DNA of 64,000 nucleotides from the NCBI RefSeq assembly GCF_001905595.1, contig NZ_LIXI01000012.1:181888-245887 (forward strand), in the 5' to 3' direction. Positions 54,125-62,474 of the stretch are shown in pieces. Source of the DNA: Streptomyces sp. CB00316 (lineage in GTDB: Bacteria > Actinomycetota > Actinomycetes > Streptomycetales > Streptomycetaceae). The notes below the pieces were generated by a model. The model was given only the letters and a program-made list of their open reading frames with translations. It did no database searches and was not told the origin of the DNA. How positions within the stretch are numbered: position 1 is the first letter of the stretch; each line of letters begins with the position of its first letter. Position numbers and translations under genes: made by a program.

Positions 54125-55135
54125 GTGAAATCCCAGCGCGAACTCCTGACTCCCCAGATGTCGCGGTACGACGACTTCGACGACCGTGCGGAAACCCGCT
54201 ACCTGCCCTATCTGATGTATTTCCACCGGGCGGACTACCGCTCCGCGACGATAAACACCGACCGACTGGGATTCAGGATCTCCCACAGCGCCACCGGACA
54301 GGGGTCGGTGGCGAATCCGCCCGAAGGCCCCGTCCGACTGCTGGCCGGCAGCTCCACCCCGTTCGGGATCGGGGCGACCGCCGACACCGCCACCATGGCG
54401 TCGCGCCTCTGGACCCGGTACGCGCCCTCCGTCCCCTGGCTCAACTTCGCCGGACGCAGCCACAACTCGATGCAGGAGCTGCTGCTGTTCCTGATGCACC
54501 GGGAGCTGGTCCCCGAGATCGACGAGATCGTCGTCTTCTCCGGTCTCAACGACCTCGCGCTCAGCCGGCTGCCCGACGCCCAGCGCGGCGACCACGGCGG
54601 GTTCTTCAACTGCGGCGAGTACTTCGACAGCATGGAGGAGCTGCGCGCCTCCCACCGCAAGCCCAAGCGGAGCTTCGGCCGGCGCGCAGGGGAGCCGGAG
54701 GACGTCCCTCATGTGGTGCCCCCGCTCGCGGACCGGATCGCCTACGCCGTCGATCTGACCTCCCGCCACCTCGCCGCACTCCGCCTGCTGGCAGGTCCGA
54801 CCGGCGCCCGCATCACCTACGTACTTCAGCCGCTGGCGACCTGGGTGCGGGAGTCCGGCCCGTCCGAGGAGAGGGCGATCTTCGGCGAACTCGACGGGAT
54901 CTCCAACTTCTGGGAACTGTACGGCGACATCGCCACGCTGGAGACCGGCCGCCGGTACGCCGACGCACTCCAGGTCGCCTGCAAGGAACAGGACATCCGC
55001 TTCCTGGACCTGAGCCCCGTCGTCGCCGAGTCCGTCAAGGACGACGACTGGCTCTATGTGGACCGCGCCCATTTCACCGACCACGGTACGGAAATAGTCT
55101 CCGGCCTCCTCGCCGAATCCCTCGGGCTTTCCTGA
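54125..55135 (+). CDS. SGNH/GDSL-type hydrolase-like protein
   Basis: 336 residues from GTG 54125 with GAGGAGCG upstream; the long in-frame extension upstream is not coding-like. SGNH blocks are visible in order: LLAGSSTPFGIGAT (block I, nucleophile about Ser77), LNFAGRSHNS (block II), VVFSGLNDLALS (block III Gly/Asn) and VDRAHFTDHG (block V, Asp313/His316). No signal peptide, so it is probably cytosolic. It could be an acyl- or acetyl-transferase/esterase acting on a pathway intermediate. SGNH proteins recur beside carbamoyltransferases with SxtJ-like membrane peptides in many bacteria, which matches the genes that follow. It is the first gene of the cluster. Confidence 0.75.
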   Translation: MKSQRELLTPQMSRYDDFDDRAETRYLPYLMYFHRADYRSATINTDRLGFRISHSATGQGSVANPPEGPVRLLAGSSTPFGIGATADTATMASRLWTRYAPSVPWLNFAGRSHNSMQELLLFLMHRELVPEIDEIVVFSGLNDLALSRLPDAQRGDHGGFFNCGEYFDSMEELRASHRKPKRSFGRRAGEPEDVPHVVPPLADRIAYAVDLTSRHLAALRLLAGPTGARITYVLQPLATWVRESGPSEERAIFGELDGISNFWELYGDIATLETGRRYADALQVACKEQDIRFLDLSPVVAESVKDDDWLYVDRAHFTDHGTEIVSGLLAESLGLS

Positions 55136-55192
55136 ACGGTCCGGTCAGGTCAGGTCCCGTACTCCCTTTACGTAAGAGAGGGCTGTTCAGCC

Positions 55193-55279
55193 ATGTCGTT
55201 CGTACGCAACCTCATCGCGAAAGTGTTCCGGCGTAAGCGCAAGCCCAAGAACGACGCCTCCATCTACCCCATGTTCTGA
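55193..55279 (+). CDS. 28-residue peptide gene (candidate precursor or trimmed DUF5989-like)
   Basis: ATG 55193 to TGA 55279 with AAGAGAGGG about ten bases upstream encodes a 28-residue peptide. It begins MSFVRNLIAKVFRRKRK, a short amphipathic helix with a very basic run, continues PKNDAS and ends IYPMF. It lies 57 bases after the SGNH gene and 42 before the oxygenase gene, in a cluster with two ATP-grasp ligases. One reading is a ribosomal precursor peptide. The other is a relic or short form of the DUF5989/SxtK-type membrane peptide common beside carbamoyltransferases, which starts MSF-x-x-x-L, has a basic patch and ends near IYTLF, but which normally has a hydrophobic helix that is absent here. 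Coding status rests on ribosome site, codon bias and position. Confidence 0.6.
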   Translation: MSFVRNLIAKVFRRKRKPKNDASIYPMF

Positions 55280-55321
55280 CCGCCCCAGACGGAGAGCACG
55301 AGACGGAGAGAGAGGGGAACG

Positions 55322-57562
55322 ATGCACAGCCAACAGGCAGCCGCCACGGCCACGCTGTCCGCAGAGCACGGGGCGGGCCGCCCGCACGGGCTGCCCGGGG
55401 ACGGCGGCTCCGCACGGACCGTGTACGCGTACGCGACGGACCCGGAAGCCTCCCTTCCCGAAGGCCGGTTCGTCGAGGAGGTGCGGACCGAGCTGCGCCG
55501 CCCCACCCCGGACACCGGTGACGGCTCGCTCGACTCCCTCGTCCGGCAGGCAGCCGACTGGGCTGTCGGGGAGCGCGAGCGCTACCTCACCCTGGCCGGA
55601 GGCGAGGAAGGCCCCGAAGGCCACCGCGAGGTGCTGGTCCGGCGGGCCGCCCTCGGCTGCGCCCCGCTCGCCCTCCTGTCCGGGGCCTGGCTGCAATGGC
55701 TCAGCGCCCCCGGGAACGCCGACGACCCCCTGGTGCTGCGCATCCTCGCCCTCTACGCCTCCGACGTGGGCGCCGGCCACCCGGCGGCCTCCCGGGGCAG
55801 CGCCTACCTCGAACTGTTACGCCGACTGCGGCTCGCCGAGAACGCGGCACCGGCGGCCCGGCTCACCGGCGACCAGCGCATCCCGGACGGGGCGTTCCGG
55901 CTCCCTGCGCTGCTCCTGGCGATGAGCCGACGCCCCGACGACTTCCGGGGCGAGATCCTCGGCGCCGACCTGTGCCTGCGCGCGGTCGGGCTGCTGCCCG
56001 CGCTGGAGCTGGTCCGGGAAGTGCTGCCGACGGAGACCGACTGGGCGACACTCGACCCGGCCGACAGGCGTGAAGGCGAAGGGCCGTCACCCGTCGAGCG
56101 GTGCCGCGCCGCGGTGGACGCGCTGGTCGAGCGGGAGGGTGAGCGGGGCGCCGACGCCGTGCACTCGGGCTTCCGCTGGATGCTGGCCGGCCTTCAGGAC
56201 TGGTCCGACGCGCTCCACGCGGAGCTGGTGGCGGCCGGGGACCCGGCGTTCGACATGGCCGAGCTGATGCGGCTCCGGTCGCGTGAAGGCGCCGTGTACC
56301 ACCACCAGTTCCTGCTGGAGGGCAAACCCCTGGCCCGCTGGTTGGCGGAGTGCAGGACCGACCCGGGCCCGCTGCTCGACGTCCTGGCGCGCAGCAGGCT
56401 GGTCAAGCCCGGTCGTTCCGGGGCCAGTTCGCTGGTACGGGGGTTGGTCGGCGAGCGCGGACCGATGTTCCGGGTCTTCTCGCCGGAGGACCTGACGGTG
56501 ATCCGCCGCTGGATCGACTCGCTCCCGGCCGAGCCCGCAGGACCACGGGAACCGCAGACGGAACCAGAACCGGAGCAGGGGCCGAAGAAGCCGTCCTCGG
56601 GCGGTACGCGGGACCCTCTAGCCGCCGTCGTTGGAGCCCTGCGGGCAGGAGCACGCTCCCCGGGCCGCACCCCGTCCGGGCTGCGCGAGGCGTACCACCT
56701 GCTGATGAACCGTACCGACACCCCCGCCCTGCGCTCCTGGGCCATGGAGTACGTCGCCGGGTGGCTCGCCCGTTCCGGGCACGGCATGGACCGTACGGCG
56801 ATGCCACTGCCCGAACGCTGGGGCCACGAAGGTCTCCGTCCCTGGCTCCAGGCCCGACACGACCAGCACGGAGCGGAGTTCGAGGAGAACGCGGCGGTGC
56901 CGCTGCCCTCGAAGGAGGCGGTCGTCGACGACACCGTACAGACGGCACCGCTCACCCTGATCGACGGCAGCTGGCTCCAGGGGTTCACCGACTACGAGCA
57001 GGCCTCGTCCGCGATCGGGCACTCGCTCTTCGAGACGTACTGGGACGAACTCGGCAACGGCGAACCGCACTTGAACCACCCGCTCATCTACCGCGCCGTA
57101 CTCAAGGAGATGGGAGTGGAGTTGCCGCCGACCGCCTCCGCCGCGTTCGCGCAGTGGCCCGGCTTCCGTGAAGAATCCCTCGAACTCCCGGTGTACTGGC
57201 TGTGTGTGGGGCGCTTTCCGCAGACCTTCCTGCCGGAGGTCCTGGGGCTGAACCTGGCCATGGAGCTGTCGGGCGTCGGCGGCACCTACCGGCGAGCGCG
57301 CCTCGCTCTGAAGTCGTACGGCTTCAGCACGCGCTTCGTGGACATCCACAACACCATCGACAACGTGGCCACCGGCCACTCCGCCTGGGCGGCCGACGCC
57401 GTGGACACCCTGCTCGCCTCGCTGCCCGACGCGCCGGGGCCCGGCGCCCGGGCCGATGTGTGGGGCCGGGTGCGCGTGGGCTACCGCTCGCTCAACCCGC
57501 CGAGGACCGTCGGCGCGCGGCTCGCCGCCCGCCGCACCCGCTTCACCGGCCGCCGCAGGTGA
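55322..57562 (+). CDS. Haem-oxygenase-like diiron oxidase candidate (iron-containing redox enzyme family)
   Basis: 746 residues from ATG 55322 with AGAGGGG upstream. The N-terminal ~420 residues are helical and Leu/Ala/Arg-rich without a recognised motif. After a Pro/Glu linker (~400-430), the C-terminal part resembles the iron-containing redox enzyme family. It has GHSLFETYWDELGNG (His567, Glu571, Glu576) and, about 100 residues later, VDIHNTIDNVATGHSAWA (His676, Asp680, His686), the Glu/His/Asp pattern expected for a two-iron site in a haem-oxygenase-like bundle. Relatives oxidise amino-acid-derived or fatty substrates, including N-hydroxylation and C-C cleavage (family knowledge). There is no signal peptide. 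In this cluster it would be one of two oxygenases. Which substrate it uses cannot be seen. Confidence 0.68.
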   Translation: MHSQQAAATATLSAEHGAGRPHGLPGDGGSARTVYAYATDPEASLPEGRFVEEVRTELRRPTPDTGDGSLDSLVRQAADWAVGERERYLTLAGGEEGPEGHREVLVRRAALGCAPLALLSGAWLQWLSAPGNADDPLVLRILALYASDVGAGHPAASRGSAYLELLRRLRLAENAAPAARLTGDQRIPDGAFRLPALLLAMSRRPDDFRGEILGADLCLRAVGLLPALELVREVLPTETDWATLDPADRREGEGPSPVERCRAAVDALVEREGERGADAVHSGFRWMLAGLQDWSDALHAELVAAGDPAFDMAELMRLRSREGAVYHHQFLLEGKPLARWLAECRTDPGPLLDVLARSRLVKPGRSGASSLVRGLVGERGPMFRVFSPEDLTVIRRWIDSLPAEPAGPREPQTEPEPEQGPKKPSSGGTRDPLAAVVGALRAGARSPGRTPSGLREAYHLLMNRTDTPALRSWAMEYVAGWLARSGHGMDRTAMPLPERWGHEGLRPWLQARHDQHGAEFEENAAVPLPSKEAVVDDTVQTAPLTLIDGSWLQGFTDYEQASSAIGHSLFETYWDELGNGEPHLNHPLIYRAVLKEMGVELPPTASAAFAQWPGFREESLELPVYWLCVGRFPQTFLPEVLGLNLAMELSGVGGTYRRARLALKSYGFSTRFVDIHNTIDNVATGHSAWAADAVDTLLASLPDAPGPGARADVWGRVRVGYRSLNPPRTVGARLAARRTRFTGRRR

Positions 57563-57661
57563 GGCCCCGGACGCGGACCGCCGGCCCTCCCGTGCCCAGG
57601 CGGTCTCCACCCCCGCCCCGCCCCCGATCCCGAATCCGAAACCAGCCGGAGGAACCCAGCG

Positions 57662-59500
57662 GTGTCTGACCTCATTCTCGGAGTCTCCGCCTTCTACCAC
57701 GACAGCGCCGCCGCCCTGATCGCCGACGGCGTCCCGGTGGCCGCGGCTCAAGAGGAACGTTTCACCAGGCGGCGGCACGACCCCGCGTTCCCCTCCCGCG
57801 CGGTCGCGTACTGCCTCGACGAGCAGGGCGTGAGCCTGGACGACGTCTCCGCCGTCGCCTACTACGAGGACCCCCGGCTGAAGTTCCGCCGGGTGCTGGC
57901 CACCTTCGCGGGCGCCGCACCCACCGGCTTCGCCTCCTTCCGCGACACCCTGCCCGCCTGGCTCGGCCCCGGCGGCAAGCTGCGCACCGCCGACACCGTG
58001 CGCGCCGAGCTCGCCGCACTGGGCCGCGGCCGGGTGCCCGACCTCTCCGTACGCCGCCACCACGAGTCGCACGCGGTCTCCGCCTTCTTCCCGAGCCCCT
58101 ACGAGTCCGCCGCCGTGCTCTGCATCGACGGCGTCGGCGAATGGGCCACGACCACCCTCTGGCACGGCCGCGGCACCGACCTGCGACCCGTCTCGGAGCT
58201 GCGCTTCCCCCACTCGCTCGGCTTGCTCTACTCCGCCTTCACCTACTTCTGCGGCTTCAAGGTCGACTCCGGCGAGTACAAGCTGATGGGCCTCGCGCCC
58301 TACGGCAAGCCGCGCTACGCCGACCTCATCCGCGAGAAGTTGATCGACCTCAAGCCCGACGGCTCCTTCCGCCTGGACATGCGCTACTTCGCTTACCTGC
58401 GCGGCCAGGTCATGACCGGGCGCGGTTTCGAGAAGCTCTTCGGCGGCCCGCGCCGCACCTCCGAGACCCCGCTCACCGAGCGGGAGTTCGACCTCGCGGC
58501 CTCGGTGCAGGCGGTGACCGAGGAGGCGGTGCTCCGGCTCGCCCGGACAGCCCGCGAGCGTACGGGGGAGTCCCGGCTCTGCATGGCAGGAGGCGTCGCC
58601 CTCAACTGCGTGGCCAACGGCAAGGTGATCGACGCCGGGATCTTCGACGAGGTCTGGGTGCAGCCCGCCGCCGGTGACGCCGGGGGAGCCCTCGGCGCCG
58701 CCCAGGCCGTCGCGATGGAGCGGGGCGCGCGCCGCGACCACGTGCGTACGGGGCGCGACGCGATGAGCGGCTCGCTGCTCGGGCCCGCCTACGGCGACGA
58801 GGAGATCGCCGCCTACCTGGACGCGCGCGCCATCCCGTACCGGCGGCTCGACGACGACACCCTGGCCGCGCAGGTCGCGGACGGGCTGGCCCAGGGGAAG
58901 ATCGTCGGCTGGTTCCAGGGGCGCATGGAGTTCGGGCCCCGGGCACTCGGCGCCCGGTCGATCATCGGGGACCCGCGCAACGCGGACATGCAGTCGGCGA
59001 TGAACCTCAAGATCAAGTTCCGGGAGTCCTTCCGCCCGTTCGCGCCGGCCGTCCTGGCCGAGGACGCCAAGGACTACTTCGACCTGCCGCAGGAGAGCCC
59101 GTACATGCTCGTCGTCTCCCAGGTCGCCGCCGCCCAGCGGCTGGAGGCCCAGGACGGCGGGGCCTCGGGGCTCGACCTGCTGAAGGTGCGGCGCTCCACC
59201 ATCCCCGCGGTCACCCACGTCGACCACTCGGCGCGCGTACAGACGGTCACCGGCCACAGCAACCCCGCCTACCACCGGCTGTTGACCGCCTTCAAGTCCC
59301 TCACCGGCTGCCCGGTCCTGGTCAACACCTCGTTCAACGTACGCGGCGAGCCGATCGTCAACTCCCCGCAGGAGGCCTACACCTGCTTCATGCGGACCGA
59401 CATCGACATGCTGGCGCTCGGCAACTTCCTGCTGGAGAAGAGCGACCAGCCCGCGTGGCAGGAAGCGTCCGACTGGCGCGACGAGATCCCTCTCGACTGA
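57662..59500 (+). CDS. O-carbamoyltransferase, TobZ/NovN/CmcH family
   Basis: 612 residues from GTG 57662, with GGAGGAAC upstream. The N-terminal Kae1-like domain starts LILGVSAFYHDSAAALI and holds the metal-binding histidines in RRHHESHA (His133, 134, 137), followed by CIDGVGEWATTTLW and SGEYKLMGLAPYGKP. The second part carries CMAGGVALNCVANGK. The C-terminal YrdC-like domain has EFGPRALGARSIIGDPR, RESFRPFAPAVL and LVNTSFNVRGEPIV. Length and motifs match complete antibiotic O-carbamoyltransferases, which use carbamoyl phosphate and ATP through a carbamoyl-adenylate to modify a hydroxyl group. It is the firmest functional anchor of the cluster. A carA gene at the right end could feed it with carbamoyl phosphate. 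Confidence 0.95.
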   Translation: MSDLILGVSAFYHDSAAALIADGVPVAAAQEERFTRRRHDPAFPSRAVAYCLDEQGVSLDDVSAVAYYEDPRLKFRRVLATFAGAAPTGFASFRDTLPAWLGPGGKLRTADTVRAELAALGRGRVPDLSVRRHHESHAVSAFFPSPYESAAVLCIDGVGEWATTTLWHGRGTDLRPVSELRFPHSLGLLYSAFTYFCGFKVDSGEYKLMGLAPYGKPRYADLIREKLIDLKPDGSFRLDMRYFAYLRGQVMTGRGFEKLFGGPRRTSETPLTEREFDLAASVQAVTEEAVLRLARTARERTGESRLCMAGGVALNCVANGKVIDAGIFDEVWVQPAAGDAGGALGAAQAVAMERGARRDHVRTGRDAMSGSLLGPAYGDEEIAAYLDARAIPYRRLDDDTLAAQVADGLAQGKIVGWFQGRMEFGPRALGARSIIGDPRNADMQSAMNLKIKFRESFRPFAPAVLAEDAKDYFDLPQESPYMLVVSQVAAAQRLEAQDGGASGLDLLKVRRSTIPAVTHVDHSARVQTVTGHSNPAYHRLLTAFKSLTGCPVLVNTSFNVRGEPIVNSPQEAYTCFMRTDIDMLALGNFLLEKSDQPAWQEASDWRDEIPLD

Positions 59501-59565
59501 GCCCCCGGGCCCTTCCTGCCCCAGCGTCGCCGCCACGAGAGAACACGAGAAACGGACGGACACCC

Positions 59566-59715
59566 ATGCGCACCTTCCTGCTCCTCATCGCCTACTACCT
59601 GGTCGTGACGCCCATCGGCCTGCTGAGCCGACTCGTCGACGACCCCCTGGCGCGTCGCTGGAACCGGCGCGCCGACACGTACTGGAACGCGACAGCCCCG
59701 TCACCGGCTCGCTGA
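59566..59715 (+). CDS. 49-residue SxtJ-like membrane peptide
   Basis: ATG 59566 to TGA 59715, 49 residues. One hydrophobic helix (TFLLLIAYYLVVTPIGLL) is followed by a polar tail RLVDDPLARRWNRRADTYW. The tail matches the pattern G-L-L-x-R-L-x-x-D-P-L-x-R-x-x-x-x-x-x-x-Y-W that I associate with SxtJ-type proteins found next to carbamoyltransferases in saxitoxin-like and many uncharacterised clusters. It lies 65 bases after the carbamoyltransferase. The ribosome site is weak (AACGGACGG). A role in anchoring the carbamoyltransferase at the membrane is speculation. Confidence 0.7.
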   Translation: MRTFLLLIAYYLVVTPIGLLSRLVDDPLARRWNRRADTYWNATAPSPAR

Positions 59716-59758
59716 GCGATGCAACGAGGGCGTGCAACCGACCTAACGGAGACAGACG

Positions 59759-60712
59759 ATGACCAGCTTGCTCCAGTTCGCCCGGTACCGAGTCGAGGAC
59801 AGCGCCCGGGACCTGTTGCGCAAGGAGATCTCGGCCCGGGTATCGGAGACCAGCCTCGACTCCGACCTCGACGACGCCATCCTCGGGTCCATCGGCGCGT
59901 ACGCGCTGCGGCGCCATCTGCCCGGTGACATCCTCCACGGCAGCCAGGTGTTCACCGCCGCCGGCTCCCACGCGTTGCTCCTGTCCAACCTGCCCACCCA
60001 GGACTTCCCGGCCACCCCGGTCAGCGGCTTCGCCGACGAGAGCGAACTCGCCGTGACCAACGCCATCCACCTGGGCCTGATCCGCCTCCTCGGATGCACG
60101 CCGTTCGCGGTGAGCTACGAGAACGACGGTCGGCTCATCCGCAATGTGGTGCCCAACCCGGCGGCCTCCGGAACCACCAGCTCCTGGGGGGCCGACTCGG
60201 AGTTCTTCTGGCACTCCGACAACCCGCACCAGCCCTTCGGCCCGCCCGGATCGGACCCCCGGCTCTACACACCGCCGTACCTCACCTTCTTCGCCATACG
60301 CAACGAGGAGCGCATCCCCACCGAGATCGCGGCCCTCGACGACGTCGTCGTACGGCTCGACGAGGAGGCTCGATCCATGCTCAGCGCACCGGAGTTCGAG
60401 GTCGGCGCACCCGACTCCAACGACGGGGAGACCATCGGCCCGCTGGTGAAGACCCCGGTCCTGGAGCCCGGACCGGACGGCCGCCACCGCGCCCGCTACG
60501 ACCGGGGCACCACGGCCGGACTCACCCCCGCCGCGCGACAGGCGCTGGAGCACTGGCGCGAGGTCCTGCTCGACATCCCGTCGGCCGACCTCATCCTCCA
60601 GCCAGGCGACTTCATGATCTTCGACAACCTCCGCGTGCTGCACCGCCGCAAGGCGTTCACCCCGCACCCGAACATAACGGCCCGCTGGCTCCGCCGCTGC
60701 TACGCCGCCTGA
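59759..60712 (+). CDS. Clavaminate synthase-like Fe(II)/2-oxoglutarate oxygenase (TauD family)
   Basis: 317 residues from ATG 59759 (ACGGAGACAG upstream). The iron triad is visible: FFWHSDNPHQPF gives His152 and Asp154, and FDNLRVLHRRKAF gives His295; Arg309 in ITARWLRRCY would bind 2-oxoglutarate. The segment around residues 80-110 (AVTNAIHLGLIRLLGCTPF) and the total length fit clavaminate synthase and arginine/lysine hydroxylases such as VioC. These hydroxylate or desaturate free or carrier-bound amino acids, so an amino-acid hydroxylase that makes the hydroxyl later carbamoylated is an attractive but unproven role. It is a cytosolic enzyme in the middle of the cluster. Confidence 0.9.
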   Translation: MTSLLQFARYRVEDSARDLLRKEISARVSETSLDSDLDDAILGSIGAYALRRHLPGDILHGSQVFTAAGSHALLLSNLPTQDFPATPVSGFADESELAVTNAIHLGLIRLLGCTPFAVSYENDGRLIRNVVPNPAASGTTSSWGADSEFFWHSDNPHQPFGPPGSDPRLYTPPYLTFFAIRNEERIPTEIAALDDVVVRLDEEARSMLSAPEFEVGAPDSNDGETIGPLVKTPVLEPGPDGRHRARYDRGTTAGLTPAARQALEHWREVLLDIPSADLILQPGDFMIFDNLRVLHRRKAFTPHPNITARWLRRCYAA

Positions 60713-60774
60713 CCGGAACGACAACTCTCCGTGTGTGCACTGCACCTACCGCACACCACTTCGAAGGGAACCCC

Positions 60775-62028
60775 ATGGGCAAGTACCGCGTGGCAGTCAT
60801 CGGCGGCCGGCCGGCACCGGTCGCGGGAGCCAAGGAGCTGGGCATCGACGTCGTCCTCGTCCACGAGGAGGGCGCCTACGACGTGGCCGTCGCCCAGCAC
60901 TGCGAGCGCATCATCCACGGACCTCTCGACGACGGCCCGGCCATCCTCGAACTCCTGAAGCCGCTGCACGCCGAGCGCCCGTTCGACCGCGTCCTCACCA
61001 CCACCGAACCGGCCGCCGAGTCCACCGGCTTCGTCGTGGACGCCCTCGGCCTGCCCGGCGTCAGCGAGTTCACCGCCCGCGCCCTCAAGGACAAGGCGCT
61101 CACCCGGCAGTTGCTGGACGAGCACGGCATCAGCCCCGTCCGCTACCGCATGGTGGAGAGCGCCGAGGAGATCGCGGCGTTCCGGGCCGAGGTCGGTGAC
61201 CGGATCATCGTCAAGCCGGTGGACGGCGTCGCGAGCCTGCACATCCACCCCGTCGACGGACCCGAGGACGCCGCGAAGGCCTGGCAGGCGCTCCGGGAGG
61301 CGGACATCTCGACGGTCATCGCCGAGGAGTACCTGGACGGCCCCGTCGTGAGCGTCGACTCCTTCTCCCACGCGGGCCGCCACCTCACCATCGGCTACTC
61401 CGAATACCGCATGAACGACCGGTACGTGGAGTGGGAGGTCAGCACCCCCAGCCGGTACGCCACCCCGTGGCTCGCCGAACTCCGCGAACTCACGCCGAAG
61501 TTGCTGGACGCGGTCGGTCTCACCGAAGGGCCCTCGCACAGCGAGTTCGTCCTCACCCCGAAGGGCCCGCGCGTCCTCGAATCACACGCCCGGCTGGCCG
61601 GCAGCGGCGCACCCGAGCTGGTCCGCCGCGCGTTCGGGCTCAACCTCAACCGGATGTTCCTCACGGTCCCGCTCGGCATCGACGAACTCCCGCAGACCTC
61701 GCCGGAGCCGCTGGGCGGAGCCGCGGTCCGCTTCTTCACGCCGGAGCCCGGCACCGTCGACGCCGTGGAGGTGGACGACGACGCCGCCGACGAGGTCCGC
61801 CGGGTCCCGAAGGACGAGAAGCAGTACGTCTTCCTCCCGTACCTGGACGAGTTCACGGACACGGAGGTGGCGGCCGTGATCGGCAAGAGCGTCGGCGAGA
61901 ACGTGCCGCCGCTGCTGACCGTCGCGGACTGCGTCTCCGGGTACGTCATCGCCTCCGGACGCGACGCGGACGACGCAGTCGCCAGGTGCGAGGCGACCAA
62001 CGACCGCATCCGCTTCAAGACCAGCTGA
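60775..62028 (+). CDS. ATP-grasp ligase 1 (L-amino acid ligase / carnosine synthase-like)
   Basis: 417 residues from ATG 60775 with GAAGGGAAC upstream; the upstream in-frame extension is a shadow of the oxygenase. The N-terminal Rossmann-like domain starts KYRVAVIGGRPAPVAGAKEL. ATP-grasp motifs follow: DRIIVKPVDGVASLHIH, VIAEEYLDGPVVSVDSFS and the metal-binding GPRVLESHARLAGSG, with SHSEFVLTPKG before it. The C-terminal ~100 residues match the lid domain of dipeptide-forming ligases (VRFFTPEPGTVDAVE). This subgroup joins a free amino acid or peptide carboxylate to an amine with ATP. It is the first of two such ligases in the cluster, so a di- or tripeptide or a modified peptide is the likely product class. 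Confidence 0.9.
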   Translation: MGKYRVAVIGGRPAPVAGAKELGIDVVLVHEEGAYDVAVAQHCERIIHGPLDDGPAILELLKPLHAERPFDRVLTTTEPAAESTGFVVDALGLPGVSEFTARALKDKALTRQLLDEHGISPVRYRMVESAEEIAAFRAEVGDRIIVKPVDGVASLHIHPVDGPEDAAKAWQALREADISTVIAEEYLDGPVVSVDSFSHAGRHLTIGYSEYRMNDRYVEWEVSTPSRYATPWLAELRELTPKLLDAVGLTEGPSHSEFVLTPKGPRVLESHARLAGSGAPELVRRAFGLNLNRMFLTVPLGIDELPQTSPEPLGGAAVRFFTPEPGTVDAVEVDDDAADEVRRVPKDEKQYVFLPYLDEFTDTEVAAVIGKSVGENVPPLLTVADCVSGYVIASGRDADDAVARCEATNDRIRFKTS

Positions 62029-62171
62029 GGGCGGGCGCACGGCCGGTCCAGCCGTCGCGTGCCGCAGGCCAGGGCGGCCGGGACCTCCAGCCGAGGCCCC
62101 GGCCCCCCGCGCGCCCGCCCCTCCTTCTCCCCACGCCACCCCACCCCCGCTCCTGCCTCCTGCCTCCTGGG

Positions 62172-62474
62172 ATGGACTCACCCATGAACACGATCACTTA
62201 CCCCGTCGTGGCGGAGGGGTCCCTGCCGGACCCCGTCGCCCAGCTGCAGACCGCCCGTCAACTGGTCGAGGACCGGTACAGCAGCGAGCAGCCCCTCGCC
62301 CGCGCCGCGCTGCACCTGATCGACTGCGCCACCGACATCGTGGGCCAGCTCCCGGACGGCGACCTGAACGCGGCGCGCGGCGCACTCGGCTCGGCCCGGG
62401 CCGCCGTGGTCTCCGCGACCTTCGCGGTGGGCCGGGTCCGGGACATGTCGGCCGCCGGAGCCGATCAGACATGA
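62172..62474 (+). CDS. Small helical protein of unknown function
   Basis: 100 residues from ATG 62172 (or 96 from ATG 62184); neither start has a good ribosome site and the 143-base spacer before it is pyrimidine-rich. The protein is Ala/Leu-rich and helical (LARAALHLIDCATDIVGQLP, LGSARAAVVSATFAVGRVRD), without a membrane segment or signal peptide. Its stop overlaps the start of ATP-grasp ligase 2 by four bases (ATGA), so it is coupled to the ligase and may be its partner, regulator or a carrier; no Ser for phosphopantetheine in a carrier motif is seen. Confidence 0.65.
   Translation: MDSPMNTITYPVVAEGSLPDPVAQLQTARQLVEDRYSSEQPLARAALHLIDCATDIVGQLPDGDLNAARGALGSARAAVVSATFAVGRVRDMSAAGADQT

Noticed and set aside
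62029..62171. Pyrimidine-rich spacer with CTCCTGCCTCCTGCCTCCTGG as a regulatory repeat
   Set aside because: Low-complexity spacer DNA with short CTGCCTC repeats; no inverted repeat or known element.
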